From positions 62,001 through 126,000 of the forward strand of contig NZ_BDAU01000006.1 in the NCBI RefSeq assembly GCF_001612615.1: 64,000 nucleotides of DNA, given 5' to 3'. Shown here in pieces: positions 41,100 through 48,569 of this stretch. Numbering within the stretch: the first letter of the stretch is position 1; each line of letters opens with the position of its first letter. The position numbers and the translations under genes were made by a program. The notes under the pieces are model-generated. The model saw only the letters and a program-made list of their open reading frames with translations, made no database searches and was not told where the DNA came from. The stretch comes from Nocardia amikacinitolerans NBRC 108937 (GTDB lineage: Bacteria; Actinomycetota; Actinomycetes; Mycobacteriales; Mycobacteriaceae).

Positions 41100-41165
41100 C
41101 CCGAACGTCCAGATGCCCTGGGGGCGTTGACGTTCGTGATCCGCTGAACATCTGGACAATTCGGG
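41100..41165 (+). promoter_or_regulatory. Long imperfect stem between DUF4189 copies 1 and 2
   Basis: CCCGAA plus GTCCAGATG (41100-41105, 41107-41115) pair with CATCTGGAC plus TTCGGG (41149-41157, 41160-41165), interrupted by a small internal loop. It may end transcription of copy 1 or be part of the leader of copy 2. Confidence 0.55.
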
Positions 41166-41176
41166 CACGCTCGGCA

Positions 41177-41214
41177 AGGATCTCCCCGTTATCGCTTCTG
41201 AACGGGGAGATCCT
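41177..41214 (+). promoter_or_regulatory. Perfect hairpin sequestering the ribosome-binding site of DUF4189 copy 2
   Basis: AGGATCTCCCCGTT (41177-41190) is exactly complementary to AACGGGGAGATCCT (41201-41214), with a 10-base loop. The 3' arm contains the Shine-Dalgarno ggggag, and the TTG start follows two bases after the stem. Folded, the RNA would hide the ribosome site, so some melting, protein or upstream translation is needed. Confidence 0.78.
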
Positions 41215-41215
41215 G

Positions 41216-41641
41216 TTGTCTGTGTTGCGCAAGTCGGCCCTTGCCGTCGCCGTGTCCTCCACCGCCGCCCTCGGGGTCGTCGCCGCCGGTGCGGCCGACG
41301 CGGCGCCCAAGCTCTACGGCACGCTGGCGTTCTCGCCGAGCACCGGCCGGGTGGTTGCCACGATGGACCATCCCAGCCGCGTCCAGGCCGACGCCGCGGC
41401 CATCCGCGAGTGCAACGTCTACGACTGCGACCTGGTGCTGAACGTCGTCGACGGCTGCGGCGCCATCGCCCGCGGCGCCGACGGCCGATTCGGCTGGGCC
41501 GCAGCGGGTTCCCGCGAAGAGGCCGAGCGGATCGCGATGGCCTCGCTCGGCGAGAGCGCGCCGCCCTTCCCCGATCTCGGCAGTGCGTCTCCGCGTGCCG
41601 CTCAGGTCGCGGTGTCGGCCTGCACCAAGAACGTCGGGTGA
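41216..41641 (+). CDS. Secreted DUF4189 protein, copy 2
   Basis: The 141-residue exported protein has a signal peptide MSVLRKSALAVAVSSTAALG ending before APKLYG. The DUF4189 core has Cys in RECNVYDCDLV and VDGCGAIARGADGRFGWA. Its C terminus, APPFPDLGSASPR then SACTKNVG, is nearly identical to copy 3. The TTG start is chosen because it aligns with the ATG of copy 3 and is six bases from ggggaga; GTG 41222 is the alternative. Translation is likely limited by the hairpin around its ribosome site. Confidence 0.85.
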   Translation: MSVLRKSALAVAVSSTAALGVVAAGAADAAPKLYGTLAFSPSTGRVVATMDHPSRVQADAAAIRECNVYDCDLVLNVVDGCGAIARGADGRFGWAAAGSREEAERIAMASLGESAPPFPDLGSASPRAAQVAVSACTKNVG

Positions 41642-41829
41642 GATTTCCGCCGGAGCTCGATTTCGGCGTCTCGAGCCTTGCTCGCGGCGAGCACCCCTCG
41701 GCGCCGATCCCTATTCGATGAAATGCGCAGGGCGAGTATTTCATTCGAAAAGCTCCGGCGTTTTGGACATTGCGGATTTCGTGGACGATGATCTGACCCG
41801 AATCGTTTCTTGAACGGGGAGGAATTCCA

Positions 41830-42273
41830 ATGTCGTTGTCGCGCAGTATCTTCGTCGGCGTCATCGCCGCGGGCGCGGTGGTCGCCGGTGCGGGGCCCGC
41901 GGTCGCCGAGCAGGCGGAGCCGTGGGAGACCAGGATCGGTGATCTCTACGGCGCCATGGCCCTGTCGCGTAGCACCGGTGCCGTCTCCTACGCGGTGAAC
42001 TACACCAGCCTCGCGGCGGCCGACGCCAACGCGATCGACGAGTGCGGCGCGCGCGACTGCCAGGTGGTCGTGCACTTCCGCAACGCCTGCGGCGCCGTGG
42101 CGCAGGGCGCCGACGGGCGCGTCGGCTGGGCGTGGGACACCACCAAGGGCGGGGCCGAGCGCGCCGCGATCCAGGTGCTCGGCCTGAGCGCGCCGCCGTT
42201 CCCCGACCTCGGCAGCGCCTCGCCGCGTCCGGCGAGCACGGTGCTCTCGGCCTGCACGTCCAACGTGGGCTGA
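41830..42273 (+). CDS. Secreted DUF4189 protein, copy 3
   Basis: The 147-residue exported protein has a signal peptide to about residue 26 (VVAGAGPAVAEQA). The DUF4189 core has DECGARDCQVV, FRNACGAVAQGADGRVGWAW and the tail APPFPDLGSASPR/SACTSNVG shared with copy 2. The leader tgaacggggagg also matches copy 2, showing that the duplication included the ribosome site, but here the complementary arm that forms the hairpin is missing. Function is unknown. Confidence 0.86.
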   Translation: MSLSRSIFVGVIAAGAVVAGAGPAVAEQAEPWETRIGDLYGAMALSRSTGAVSYAVNYTSLAAADANAIDECGARDCQVVVHFRNACGAVAQGADGRVGWAWDTTKGGAERAAIQVLGLSAPPFPDLGSASPRPASTVLSACTSNVG

Positions 42274-42348
42274 GGCCCCGCCGCCCGCTTTGTGGCGAAT
42301 TCTCCGGGATGTCGGTTGCCGAATCGTGATCTTGTTGACGATTATGGA

Positions 42349-42858
42349 GTGGTGCAGCTATCCGACGGCGTGATCGCGCTGCGACCGATCGCGGTGGCCG
42401 ATGCCGAGGCGCATCTGGCCGCCGCGGGCCCTGGGCGGGCGCGCGGGCCCGGCGGCGCTCTCGGCTCGTTGGAGGACGTGCGAGCCCACTTCGAGAAGTG
42501 TGTGGCGAGCTGGGCCTCCGGGGGCCCCGAGCGGTTGTTCGCGATCACGGCCGACCACGGCGCGTCCCTGGTCGGCACCCTGGATATTCAGACCAGTCGG
42601 TTCTATTTGGCCGCGGGTCAGGCCGACCTGGTCTTCGAGATCTACCCGGCCTATCGCGGCCAGGGCCTGGCGACCAAGGCGGTGATCCTCGGTTGCCGGT
42701 ACCTGGCAGCCAGCGGCTTGGCCGACGAAGTCGTGCTGCGGATCGATCCGGCGAGCTCCGCCGCGGTGGGCGTGGCCCGCCGGGCCAGGTTCCACTATCT
42801 GCGCAGCAGCGACGATCCCGCCGAGGGTCCGCTCGACTGGTACATCCAGGCGCTCTGA
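42349..42858 (+). CDS. GNAT-family N-acetyltransferase
   Basis: This protein of about 169 residues has the GNAT (RimJ/RimL-like) pattern: VIALRPIAVADAEAHLA at the start, the acetyl-CoA loop YPAYRGQGLATKAVIL and then VVLRIDPASSAAVGVARRARF, where most relatives have N-x-x-S. The substrate is unknown. The start is uncertain: GTG codons at 42349 and 42352 fit the domain boundary; the frame also has a GTG at 42292. It is convergent with metI. Confidence 0.82.
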   Translation: MVQLSDGVIALRPIAVADAEAHLAAAGPGRARGPGGALGSLEDVRAHFEKCVASWASGGPERLFAITADHGASLVGTLDIQTSRFYLAAGQADLVFEIYPAYRGQGLATKAVILGCRYLAASGLADEVVLRIDPASSAAVGVARRARFHYLRSSDDPAEGPLDWYIQAL

Positions 42859-42861
42859 CCG

Positions 42862-43530
42862 CTACCTGCGCAGCACCTTGCGCGCCAGCCAGTTGCCGAG
42901 GAACTGGATGCCCTGCACGCCGACGATGATGATCAGGGTGGCGACCACGGTGACCTGCCAGTCGAAGCGCTGGTACCCGTACACCAGGGCGAAATCGCCC
43001 AGTCCGCCGCCGCCCACGATGCCAGCCATCGCGGACATGTCGACGATCGCGATCACCACGAAGGTGTAGCCGAGAATCAGCGGGCCGAGCGCCTCCGGGA
43101 CGAGCAGCGTCAGAATGATCCGCAGCGGTCCCGCCCCGACCGCACGCGCCGCCTCGATCACGCCGGGATCGACGGTCACCAGGTTCTGTTCCACGATCCG
43201 GGCGATCCCGAACGAGGCCGCCACGATCATCACGAAGGCGGCCGCCTCGGTGCCGATCGTGGTGCCGACCACCTCCAGCGTCACCGGTCCGAGCGCGGCG
43301 AGCAGGATGAGGAACGGGATCGGCCGCACGATGTTGACCAGCACGTTGAGCAGCACGTTGACCGGCGCGTTCGCCAGCAGGCCGCCCTTGCGCGTGGTGT
43401 ACAGGGCGGTGCCGAGAAAGAGTCCGATCAGCCCGCCCACCACGAAGGTGATCAGCACGAGGTAGACGGTGGTGCCGATCGCCTCGGTCAGCATCGGCCG
43501 CAGTCTCTCCCAATCCGTGTGCACGGTCAC
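42862..43530 (-). CDS. metI: Methionine ABC transporter permease
   Basis: This 222-residue inner-membrane permease of the MetNIQ importer has five helices and the EAA loop EAARAVGAGPLRIILTLLVPEA. The pattern IVRPIPFLILLAAL and MAGIVGGGGLGDFAL is typical of MetI. The GTG start overlaps the metN stop (GTGA). Last gene of the metQ-metN-metI operon. Confidence 0.94.
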   Translation of the reverse strand: MTVHTDWERLRPMLTEAIGTTVYLVLITFVVGGLIGLFLGTALYTTRKGGLLANAPVNVLLNVLVNIVRPIPFLILLAALGPVTLEVVGTTIGTEAAAFVMIVAASFGIARIVEQNLVTVDPGVIEAARAVGAGPLRIILTLLVPEALGPLILGYTFVVIAIVDMSAMAGIVGGGGLGDFALVYGYQRFDWQVTVVATLIIIVGVQGIQFLGNWLARKVLRR

Positions 43531-44546
43531 CTCCGCTCGAGTTCGTCGATCACCTTCGCCACCGCGTCGTCCGCTCCGTGCAGGGCCAGCGTGACGCTGC
43601 CGAAGGTCTTGTCCTGCAATGTGCTGACCCCGCCGTACACCACCTCGAACCGCACGTCGGCGTGCGCCGCGAGCGTCAGCGCAGGGCCGAGCCCCCGCGC
43701 GTCGTCGACGTCGACGGTGACCAGCGTGCCGCCGTGGCGTTCGCGCAGCCGGGCCAGTTCGCCGGGATCGGGCCGGTTGCGCAGCACGGTGCCGACGAAC
43801 GACTTTGTCGGCGTCGCCCGCGGCGCCGCGAAGACCTGGAAGGTCTCGGCCAGCTCGACGATCCGGCCCTCGGCGAGCACCGCGACCCGGTCGGCCACCG
43901 CGCGGATGACATCCATCTCGTGGGTGATCACCACGATGGTGACGCCGAGTTCGCGATTGACCTTCTTCAGCAGTCGCAGCACCTCGCCGGTGGTCTCCGG
44001 GTCCAGCGCCGAGGTGGCCTCGTCGGCCAGCAGCAGCGCGGGCGAAGTCGCCAGCGCTCGCGCGATGCCGACCCGCTGCTTCTGCCCGCCCGAGAGCTGA
44101 TCCGGATAGCTGCGCGCCTTCTCCGAGAGGCCGACGAACTCGAGCAGTTCGGCGACCCGAGCCTTGCGCTCGGCCCGCCGCCACCCCGCGATCTTCAGCG
44201 GGTACTCGACGTTGCCCGCGACCGTGCGCGAGCGGAACAGGTTGAACTGCTGGAACACCATGCCGATATCGCGCCGGACACGCCGCACCCGGGACTCGGG
44301 CACGCCGGTGATCGGTGTGCCCGAGACAAGGACGGTGCCGCTCGTCGGCTTCTCCAGCGCGTTGATCAGGCGCACCAGCGTGCTCTTGCCCGCGCCGGAA
44401 TAGCCGATGACGCCGAAGATCTCGCCGCGCTCGATCCGCAGGTCGATGCCGTCGAGCGCGACGTGGCGATCGGCGCCGCTACCGAAAACCTTGGTGACGC
44501 CACGGAATTCGACCGCGGCCGCGCGCTCGTCCGGCCTCGAGCTCAC
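43527..44546 (-). CDS. metN: Methionine ABC transporter ATPase
   Basis: The 339-residue ATPase has Walker A GYSGAGKSTLVRLIN, signature LSGGQKQRVGIARAL and Walker B LLLADEATSALDPETT. A C-terminal NIL-type regulatory domain (about residues 265-335, FEVVYGGVSTLQDKTFG) in this family senses methionine. It is coupled by 4-base overlaps to metQ upstream and metI downstream. Confidence 0.95.
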   Translation of the reverse strand: MSSRPDERAAAVEFRGVTKVFGSGADRHVALDGIDLRIERGEIFGVIGYSGAGKSTLVRLINALEKPTSGTVLVSGTPITGVPESRVRRVRRDIGMVFQQFNLFRSRTVAGNVEYPLKIAGWRRAERKARVAELLEFVGLSEKARSYPDQLSGGQKQRVGIARALATSPALLLADEATSALDPETTGEVLRLLKKVNRELGVTIVVITHEMDVIRAVADRVAVLAEGRIVELAETFQVFAAPRATPTKSFVGTVLRNRPDPGELARLRERHGGTLVTVDVDDARGLGPALTLAAHADVRFEVVYGGVSTLQDKTFGSVTLALHGADDAVAKVIDELERR

Positions 44547-45415
44547 TTGCCGTCGCGGATGGTCTGCTGCACCCGCCGCAGGATCTGCTCCAGCTCCGCC
44601 GCGGGGCGGGTCACCTCGACCGCGGTGTTCTCGGTCGACTCCGCGTGCGCCGCTTGCACTTCCGGGTCCTTCCAGGCGTCGACCACCCGCTGGTAGAGCG
44701 GGTTGTCCTTGTCCGCGGCCCTGGTGACGACGACGTTGATGTACGGCTCGGCGGCCGGATTCCTCGGATCGTCCTTGTACAGTGCCGAATTCGGGTCGAT
44801 GCCGGAGCGCTCCAGGAAGGTGTTGTTGATGATCGAGCCGTCCGTCGAGGCCAGCGACAGCGCCGTCTGCGCCGCGTCGACCGGCGTCACGGTGACCTTG
44901 GAGGCGGCCTTGTCGATGTCGGCGGGGGAGGGCTGGCGGCTGTCGCCGGACAGCTTCAGCAACCCGGCGGCCTGCAGCACGAACAGCGCCCTCGCCTGAT
45001 TGGTCGGGTCGTTCGGGATGGCGATGCGGCCACCCTGCGGGATGTCGGCCAGCGACCGGTGCTTCTTCGAGTACAGCCCGAGCGGCACGATGTAGGTCGA
45101 GCCGATCGGGGTCAGCGTGTCGTTGTTGGCCACGTTGTACTGGCCGAGGAACTGCAGGTGCTGGAACAGGTTGACATCGATCTGTCCCTGCGCGAGCGCG
45201 AGGTTCGGTTGCTGGTAGTCGGAGAAGTTGGTGATCCGCAGGGTGATGCCCTGGTCTTTCGCCTTACGCTCGAAGACGTCCCAGACCTGATCCCGATCGG
45301 TGGTGCCGATGCGCACCACTGTGCCGGTGGACGCGTCGTCGGTGCCGCACGCGGTCAGGGTGAGGGCCGCGGTTGCTACCAGGACCGGGATCGCCAGTAC
45401 CCGATGGAATTTCAC
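44543..45415 (-). CDS. metQ: Methionine-binding lipoprotein
   Basis: The 290-residue NlpA/MetQ-family substrate-binding lipoprotein has a signal peptide ending in a lipobox (LTLTAC). RIGTTDRDQVWDVFERKA, DVNLFQHLQFL and GGRIAIPNDPTNQARAL are the usual MetQ blocks. The GTG at 45415 has gggag upstream and overlaps the stop of a 46-codon upstream ORF. First structural gene of metQNI. Confidence 0.94.
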   Translation of the reverse strand: MKFHRVLAIPVLVATAALTLTACGTDDASTGTVVRIGTTDRDQVWDVFERKAKDQGITLRITNFSDYQQPNLALAQGQIDVNLFQHLQFLGQYNVANNDTLTPIGSTYIVPLGLYSKKHRSLADIPQGGRIAIPNDPTNQARALFVLQAAGLLKLSGDSRQPSPADIDKAASKVTVTPVDAAQTALSLASTDGSIINNTFLERSGIDPNSALYKDDPRNPAAEPYINVVVTRAADKDNPLYQRVVDAWKDPEVQAAHAESTENTAVEVTRPAAELEQILRRVQQTIRDGK

Positions 45416-45552
45416 TCGTGCTCCCGAATGCTTGTCGCGAGGTGGCGGAGCGGCGCGTTGCCGCCGTCCCGCCTTGTCTGAACCCGGCAATCCAAGCGGT
45501 GCGGCGCGGGGGCCGACAAGGATTTCGATAGTGGTGAGCGGAACCCTCGCAC
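45412..45552 (-). CDS. 46-codon upstream ORF coupled to metQ (candidate regulatory leader)
   Basis: A GTG at 45552 opens MRGFRSPLSKSLSAPAPHRL, continues DCRVQTRRDGGNAPLRHLAT and ends SIREHE at a TGA overlapping the metQ GTG (GTGA). The frame includes a single Cys codon and no Met beyond the start. A hairpin lies within it. An inverted repeat immediately upstream suggests a promoter/operator close to the start. It may be a leader peptide controlling methionine uptake; expression is not proven. Confidence 0.5.
   Translation of the reverse strand: MRGFRSPLSKSLSAPAPHRLDCRVQTRRDGGNAPLRHLATSIREHE
45444..45473 (-). promoter_or_regulatory. GC-rich hairpin in the metQ leader
   Basis: Arms GGCGG-AG-CGGCG (45444-45455) and CGCCG-TC-CCGCC (45462-45473) pair around a six-base loop, ending about 28 bases before the metQ start. 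It lies inside the upstream ORF, so ribosome movement could open it. Confidence 0.6.
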
Positions 45553-45555
45553 AAA

Positions 45556-45585
45556 GTTGGACAGTCGTCTAGTTTGACTGCCAAC
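45556..45585. promoter_or_regulatory. Inverted repeat upstream of the metQ leader
   Basis: GTTGGACAGTC (45556-45566) and GACTGCCAAC (45576-45585) are complementary except for one extra base, around gtctagttt. It lies a few bases upstream of the leader ORF start and may be an operator; a methionine or sulfur repressor is a guess. Confidence 0.45.
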
Positions 45586-45848
45586 CGAACTTCGCGCGTC
45601 GAGGGCGGGCGGCGGACCGCCGTGAGGGGGCGGTCCGCATCGGCTGCGGGCTCCGCGCCCGTGCGCGGGCCCGGGATCGACACCTGCGGTTCGGCCGGAG
45701 GGTCGAAAGCGGGCCCCGAGCCGGAAACGTCCCCCTGAATCCGCAGGTCAGTGGCTTGTCGCGTGCAATCGGCCGCGAAAGAGCGCATTCTGTGTTATGG
45801 GTCGGGTGTTCGTAGTCATGACGTACTTCGGAACGGGAACTACGCATC

Positions 45849-46538
45849 ATGTCCACGCCACACGGGCAAAAAACGCCGGGTAACCGAGCGTACCCGGCAG
45901 CATACGAACGGGCGCGGCGACAGTCGGACGGGTGTGCCACCCTGTCGCACCGGGACCGCCACGGGGTCTGGCGCGAGATTTCCCTCGATCACGGCGCGAC
46001 CCGTATGACGATCGGCCGGTCGGAGTCCGCGGACATCATCGTGGCGGCCGACGCGACCGTTTCGCGTCTGCACGCCATCATCGAGCGAGTGGGCGGCTGC
46101 TGGATCGTGATCGACAACGGTCTCTCGATGAACGGGACCTTCGTCAACGGCGAGCGCGTCAGCGGATTTCGCAAGCTGGAGTCCGGCGATACGGTGCGCC
46201 TGGGGAAATCGGTGTTCGTCTTCACCGACGGCAGCCCGTCCGAAGACGAGAAGACGATCGTCCAGGTGCGGCTGCCGACCCGGAACTCGCTGACCGACGC
46301 TCAGTATTCGATTCTGGAGGCGCTGTGTCGCCCGTACGACTCCGAGACCGCGTTCACCTATCCCGCGTCGAACTGGCAGATCGCCCATGATCTGTGCCTG
46401 AGCGTCGCCACGGTCAAAACCCACATGCGGGCGTTGTTCAAGATTTTCGACGTCGAAGCCCTGCCGCCGAATCAGAAACGCGTGTTCCTGGTCGAACGTG
46501 CCATGGAGAGCGGCGTGATCGACTATCACGATCGGTAG
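45849..46538 (+). CDS. FHA-domain protein with C-terminal LuxR-like helix-turn-helix
   Basis: The 229-residue cytoplasmic protein has a phosphothreonine-binding FHA domain: GRS at 56-58, SRLHA at 72-76 and SMNGTFVNGERV at 93-104. A C-terminal region (LTDAQYSILEALCRP to NWQIAHDLCLSVATVKTHMRAL) resembles a GerE-type DNA-binding motif. It may link Ser/Thr kinase signalling to transcription or act as an adaptor; no kinase is adjacent. It is divergent from the metQ leader and convergent with the protease gene. Confidence 0.85.
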   Translation: MSTPHGQKTPGNRAYPAAYERARRQSDGCATLSHRDRHGVWREISLDHGATRMTIGRSESADIIVAADATVSRLHAIIERVGGCWIVIDNGLSMNGTFVNGERVSGFRKLESGDTVRLGKSVFVFTDGSPSEDEKTIVQVRLPTRNSLTDAQYSILEALCRPYDSETAFTYPASNWQIAHDLCLSVATVKTHMRALFKIFDVEALPPNQKRVFLVERAMESGVIDYHDR

Positions 46539-46612
46539 CGGTTCGTTCGATCTTCGTTTACGTCCCTCGGCGCCGCGTGCGGAGCGGCGACTCCTTTCGG
46601 CGCGGTGGGAGG

Positions 46613-47275
46613 TCAGATCGGGCGGAAGCCCGCGCCGACGCCACCGCGCGCGTCGATGTCCTCGATGATGGCGGCCATGTTCCCGCCCAGCTGCGGTCCG
46701 AGGCACGGCACGTACAGGTAGCCGTTGACCATGCCGACCAGTGTCGTCCCGACCACGATCGGTGCGCCGGAGTCGCCGGGTAGGACACAGATCTGGGTCC
46801 ACGCCCAGTTGTTGGTCTCGAACACATCGCCGTAGGCGAGTCCGCAGGTCTGGCCGGTGGTGTAGCCCTGCTTGCATGCGATGTCCGGGAACCGCGCCGG
46901 ACCACCCAATTCGGTGATCGTCGTGTTGCCCACGCGATCGACGGGGATGACACTGTCCGCGTCGAACTCGATGACGGCGTAGTCCATCTCCGGGTTCGTG
47001 TAGGCGAACGTGCCGACGACGCCGGCGTCACGGTGTGCCTCCGCGACGACCGTGGTGCCCGCCGCATCGCAGTGAGCTGCGGTGAGACCGACCAGCCGAC
47101 CTGCGGCGTCGTGCCCGATCGTAGTGAGCGTGCACACGCCCTGGTCGCCGATGACAATGCCGGAGCCGCCGCCGAGCACCGCCGGGTCCGCGGCCTGTGC
47201 GATGGCTGGCTGTGCCCCGGCTGACAGCGCGCCTGCCGCGAGTGCGAGAGCGGCCACTGCGAGTTTCCTGAACAT
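46613..47275 (-). CDS. Secreted trypsin-like (S1) serine protease
   Basis: The 220-residue protein has a signal peptide (LAVAALALAAGALSAGAQPA, cleavage near AIAQAA) and the full chymotrypsin triad: His68 in TAAHCD, Asp98 in MDYAVIEF and Ser169 in LPGDSGAPI. Four or five Cys could form disulfides. Substrate unknown. The frame extends to 47428, but the ATG at 47275 fits the signal peptide. Relatives are exported proteases of Mycobacteriales (Rv1815-like). Confidence 0.88.
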   Translation of the reverse strand: MFRKLAVAALALAAGALSAGAQPAIAQAADPAVLGGGSGIVIGDQGVCTLTTIGHDAAGRLVGLTAAHCDAAGTTVVAEAHRDAGVVGTFAYTNPEMDYAVIEFDADSVIPVDRVGNTTITELGGPARFPDIACKQGYTTGQTCGLAYGDVFETNNWAWTQICVLPGDSGAPIVVGTTLVGMVNGYLYVPCLGPQLGGNMAAIIEDIDARGGVGAGFRPI

Positions 47276-47500
47276 TTGTCCATCCCATCGCTGGGGCCGC
47301 GATACTCCCGTGCGGCGCGAATGACGTCGGCACATTTCTCGCACAAGACCTATCGGCGCGACGGCATCAGGCCTTGTCGTTGTGTTCTCTCTGGCATCGA
47401 GTCTGGTTGGAGGTGCTTGTTCAAGCACTACTACTACACATCACCACCCGACGGGTGAGTGACGCGCGGCGTTTATGGCATTGTCGCGTTGCTGCTCAGG

Positions 47501-47746
47501 TCAGACCAAGCAGATGCCCGTACCGAACGGGAAGATCGGCGGCACGAAGCAGACCCACCACAGGAAGGGGTTCCACCACAGAAGGGCGGGCTCGACCTCC
47601 GCGGGTACTTGGTCGGAGGCAGGCGCCACCTGGACGGGCACAGGAGGTTCGACGGCCGGGGCCGAGGTAGCAACGCCTGAGCCGAGGGCGATCATCGGTG
47701 CGATCGCTACCGCTGCGACGGCTGCGCGCATTTTGGTTGATTTCAT
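47501..47746 (-). CDS. Small secreted protein of unknown function
   Basis: The 81-residue protein has a signal peptide (MRAAVAAVAIAPMIALG, cleavage near TSA-PAVEPP). A Pro/Val/Glu-rich stretch and an unusual aromatic-hydrophobic C terminus (ALLWWNPFLWWVCFVPPIF, then GTGICLV) follow. Two Cys are in the tail. aaggaaag precedes the ATG at 47746. No family is recognised; the Trp-rich end suggests membrane or wall association. Confidence 0.65.
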   Translation of the reverse strand: MKSTKMRAAVAAVAIAPMIALGSGVATSAPAVEPPVPVQVAPASDQVPAEVEPALLWWNPFLWWVCFVPPIFPFGTGICLV

Positions 47747-48485
47747 GATCTTTCCTTCAACTGAGCGCTTTCGGGACACCCCGGAAGGCGTCCCGGAATG
47801 ACACAACCAACTCTCGTCGCAGAGGGCGCGAAAGATCTTCCTCCCGCGGGTTGGAAACACTCAGACCTCGGGTTGGACCGGTCCGCGTCGTCTGTGCCGC
47901 CACCCCGCGCTGGCGCCGACCGCGCAGGTGGCGCTGACGCTGCGCGCCGTCGGCGGCGACGATCCGATCATCGCGCCGAACCACGCCGTCGCGGTCGCCA
48001 TGGCGGCCGGACTGCGAGCGGACCTGCGGCTGCTGTACGCGCGCGTTGCCCACCTGCCGAGCGGTCCGCTCCCCGGAATGCCTGTCGTACCGCATCGAGA
48101 GCCGGCCCGAACTCGAATCGACCGCGCCGCGCCGTTTTCCGGCCGTGTGCACCGAAGTTGCTTGTCCGGCAGTCGAGCTGCGAGTGATGGTTCCGGTAGG
48201 TATGATCCTCCGATGTGATCGAAACCTGTTTTGGTCGAACACTTTTCAACTGCCGCAAGTTTGCTGAGCGGCAGGCGTGGCACTGGACCGAACTCGGTTC
48301 GGCTGGTCTACGCAGCGGCTGAGTCCTTGCGGCACAGGGCGACCGGGGTTTTCGGGGTCGCCAGCGGATTGCCGACTCAGCTTCACCGGACCGCGTCGAC
48401 GCGCGGCCGCTTCATCTACGCAGCTTGAAATCGTTCGTGCTCGAGTAGCTTTCATCGAAGAATTCGATTTGTAGGGGGTTTTGCT
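47747..48485. other. 740-base region with no intact gene
   Basis: It contains the ECF sigma remnant (about 47890-48090) and a CCGAAC-tcg-GTTCGG dyad at 48288-48302. No other supported coding sequence is visible; base composition is less GC-rich around 48180-48260 and 48420-48480, fitting promoter DNA for the P450 operon. Confidence 0.6.
47890..48090 (+). pseudogene. Remnant of an ECF sigma factor (DUF6596/SigJ-like class)
   Basis: In one plus frame, CRHPALAPTAQVALTLRAVG reproduces the conserved HPAL-PTAQ-ALTLRAVGG block of this sigma class. It then jumps directly to PNHAVAVAMAAGLRADLRLL, which matches a much later block (NRAVAVAM...G) of the same family. The sigma4 helix-turn-helix and the region between are deleted, and the N-terminal half is missing. 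No start or regular end is present, so this is a fused internal fragment of a dead gene. Confidence 0.6.
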
Positions 48486-48569
48486 GTGACATCGACACCG
48501 AGAAATCCGACCGTGCGTCGGGTTGCGGATATCGCAGCCCGTGCGGACGGACGAGGCCGACGCCCGTGA
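48486..48569 (+). CDS. 27-codon ORF coupled to the first P450
   Basis: GTG at 48486 is preceded by taggggg and opens MTSTPRNPTVRRVADIAARA, ending at a TGA that overlaps the P450 GTG start (GTGA). It is basic and helical-looking. It may be a leader for the P450 operon; no homologue is recognised. Confidence 0.42.
   Translation: MTSTPRNPTVRRVADIAARADGRGRRP

Noticed and set aside
45412..45600. SAM riboswitch upstream of metQ
   Set aside because: The conserved cores of SAM-I and SAM-IV elements as I know them are not visible; only a hairpin and a coupled ORF are seen.
48288..48302. CCGAAC-tcg-GTTCGG dyad as P450 operator
   Set aside because: It is about 200 bases from the first start codon and a dyad of this size is not rare in GC-rich DNA; noted but not claimed as an operator.
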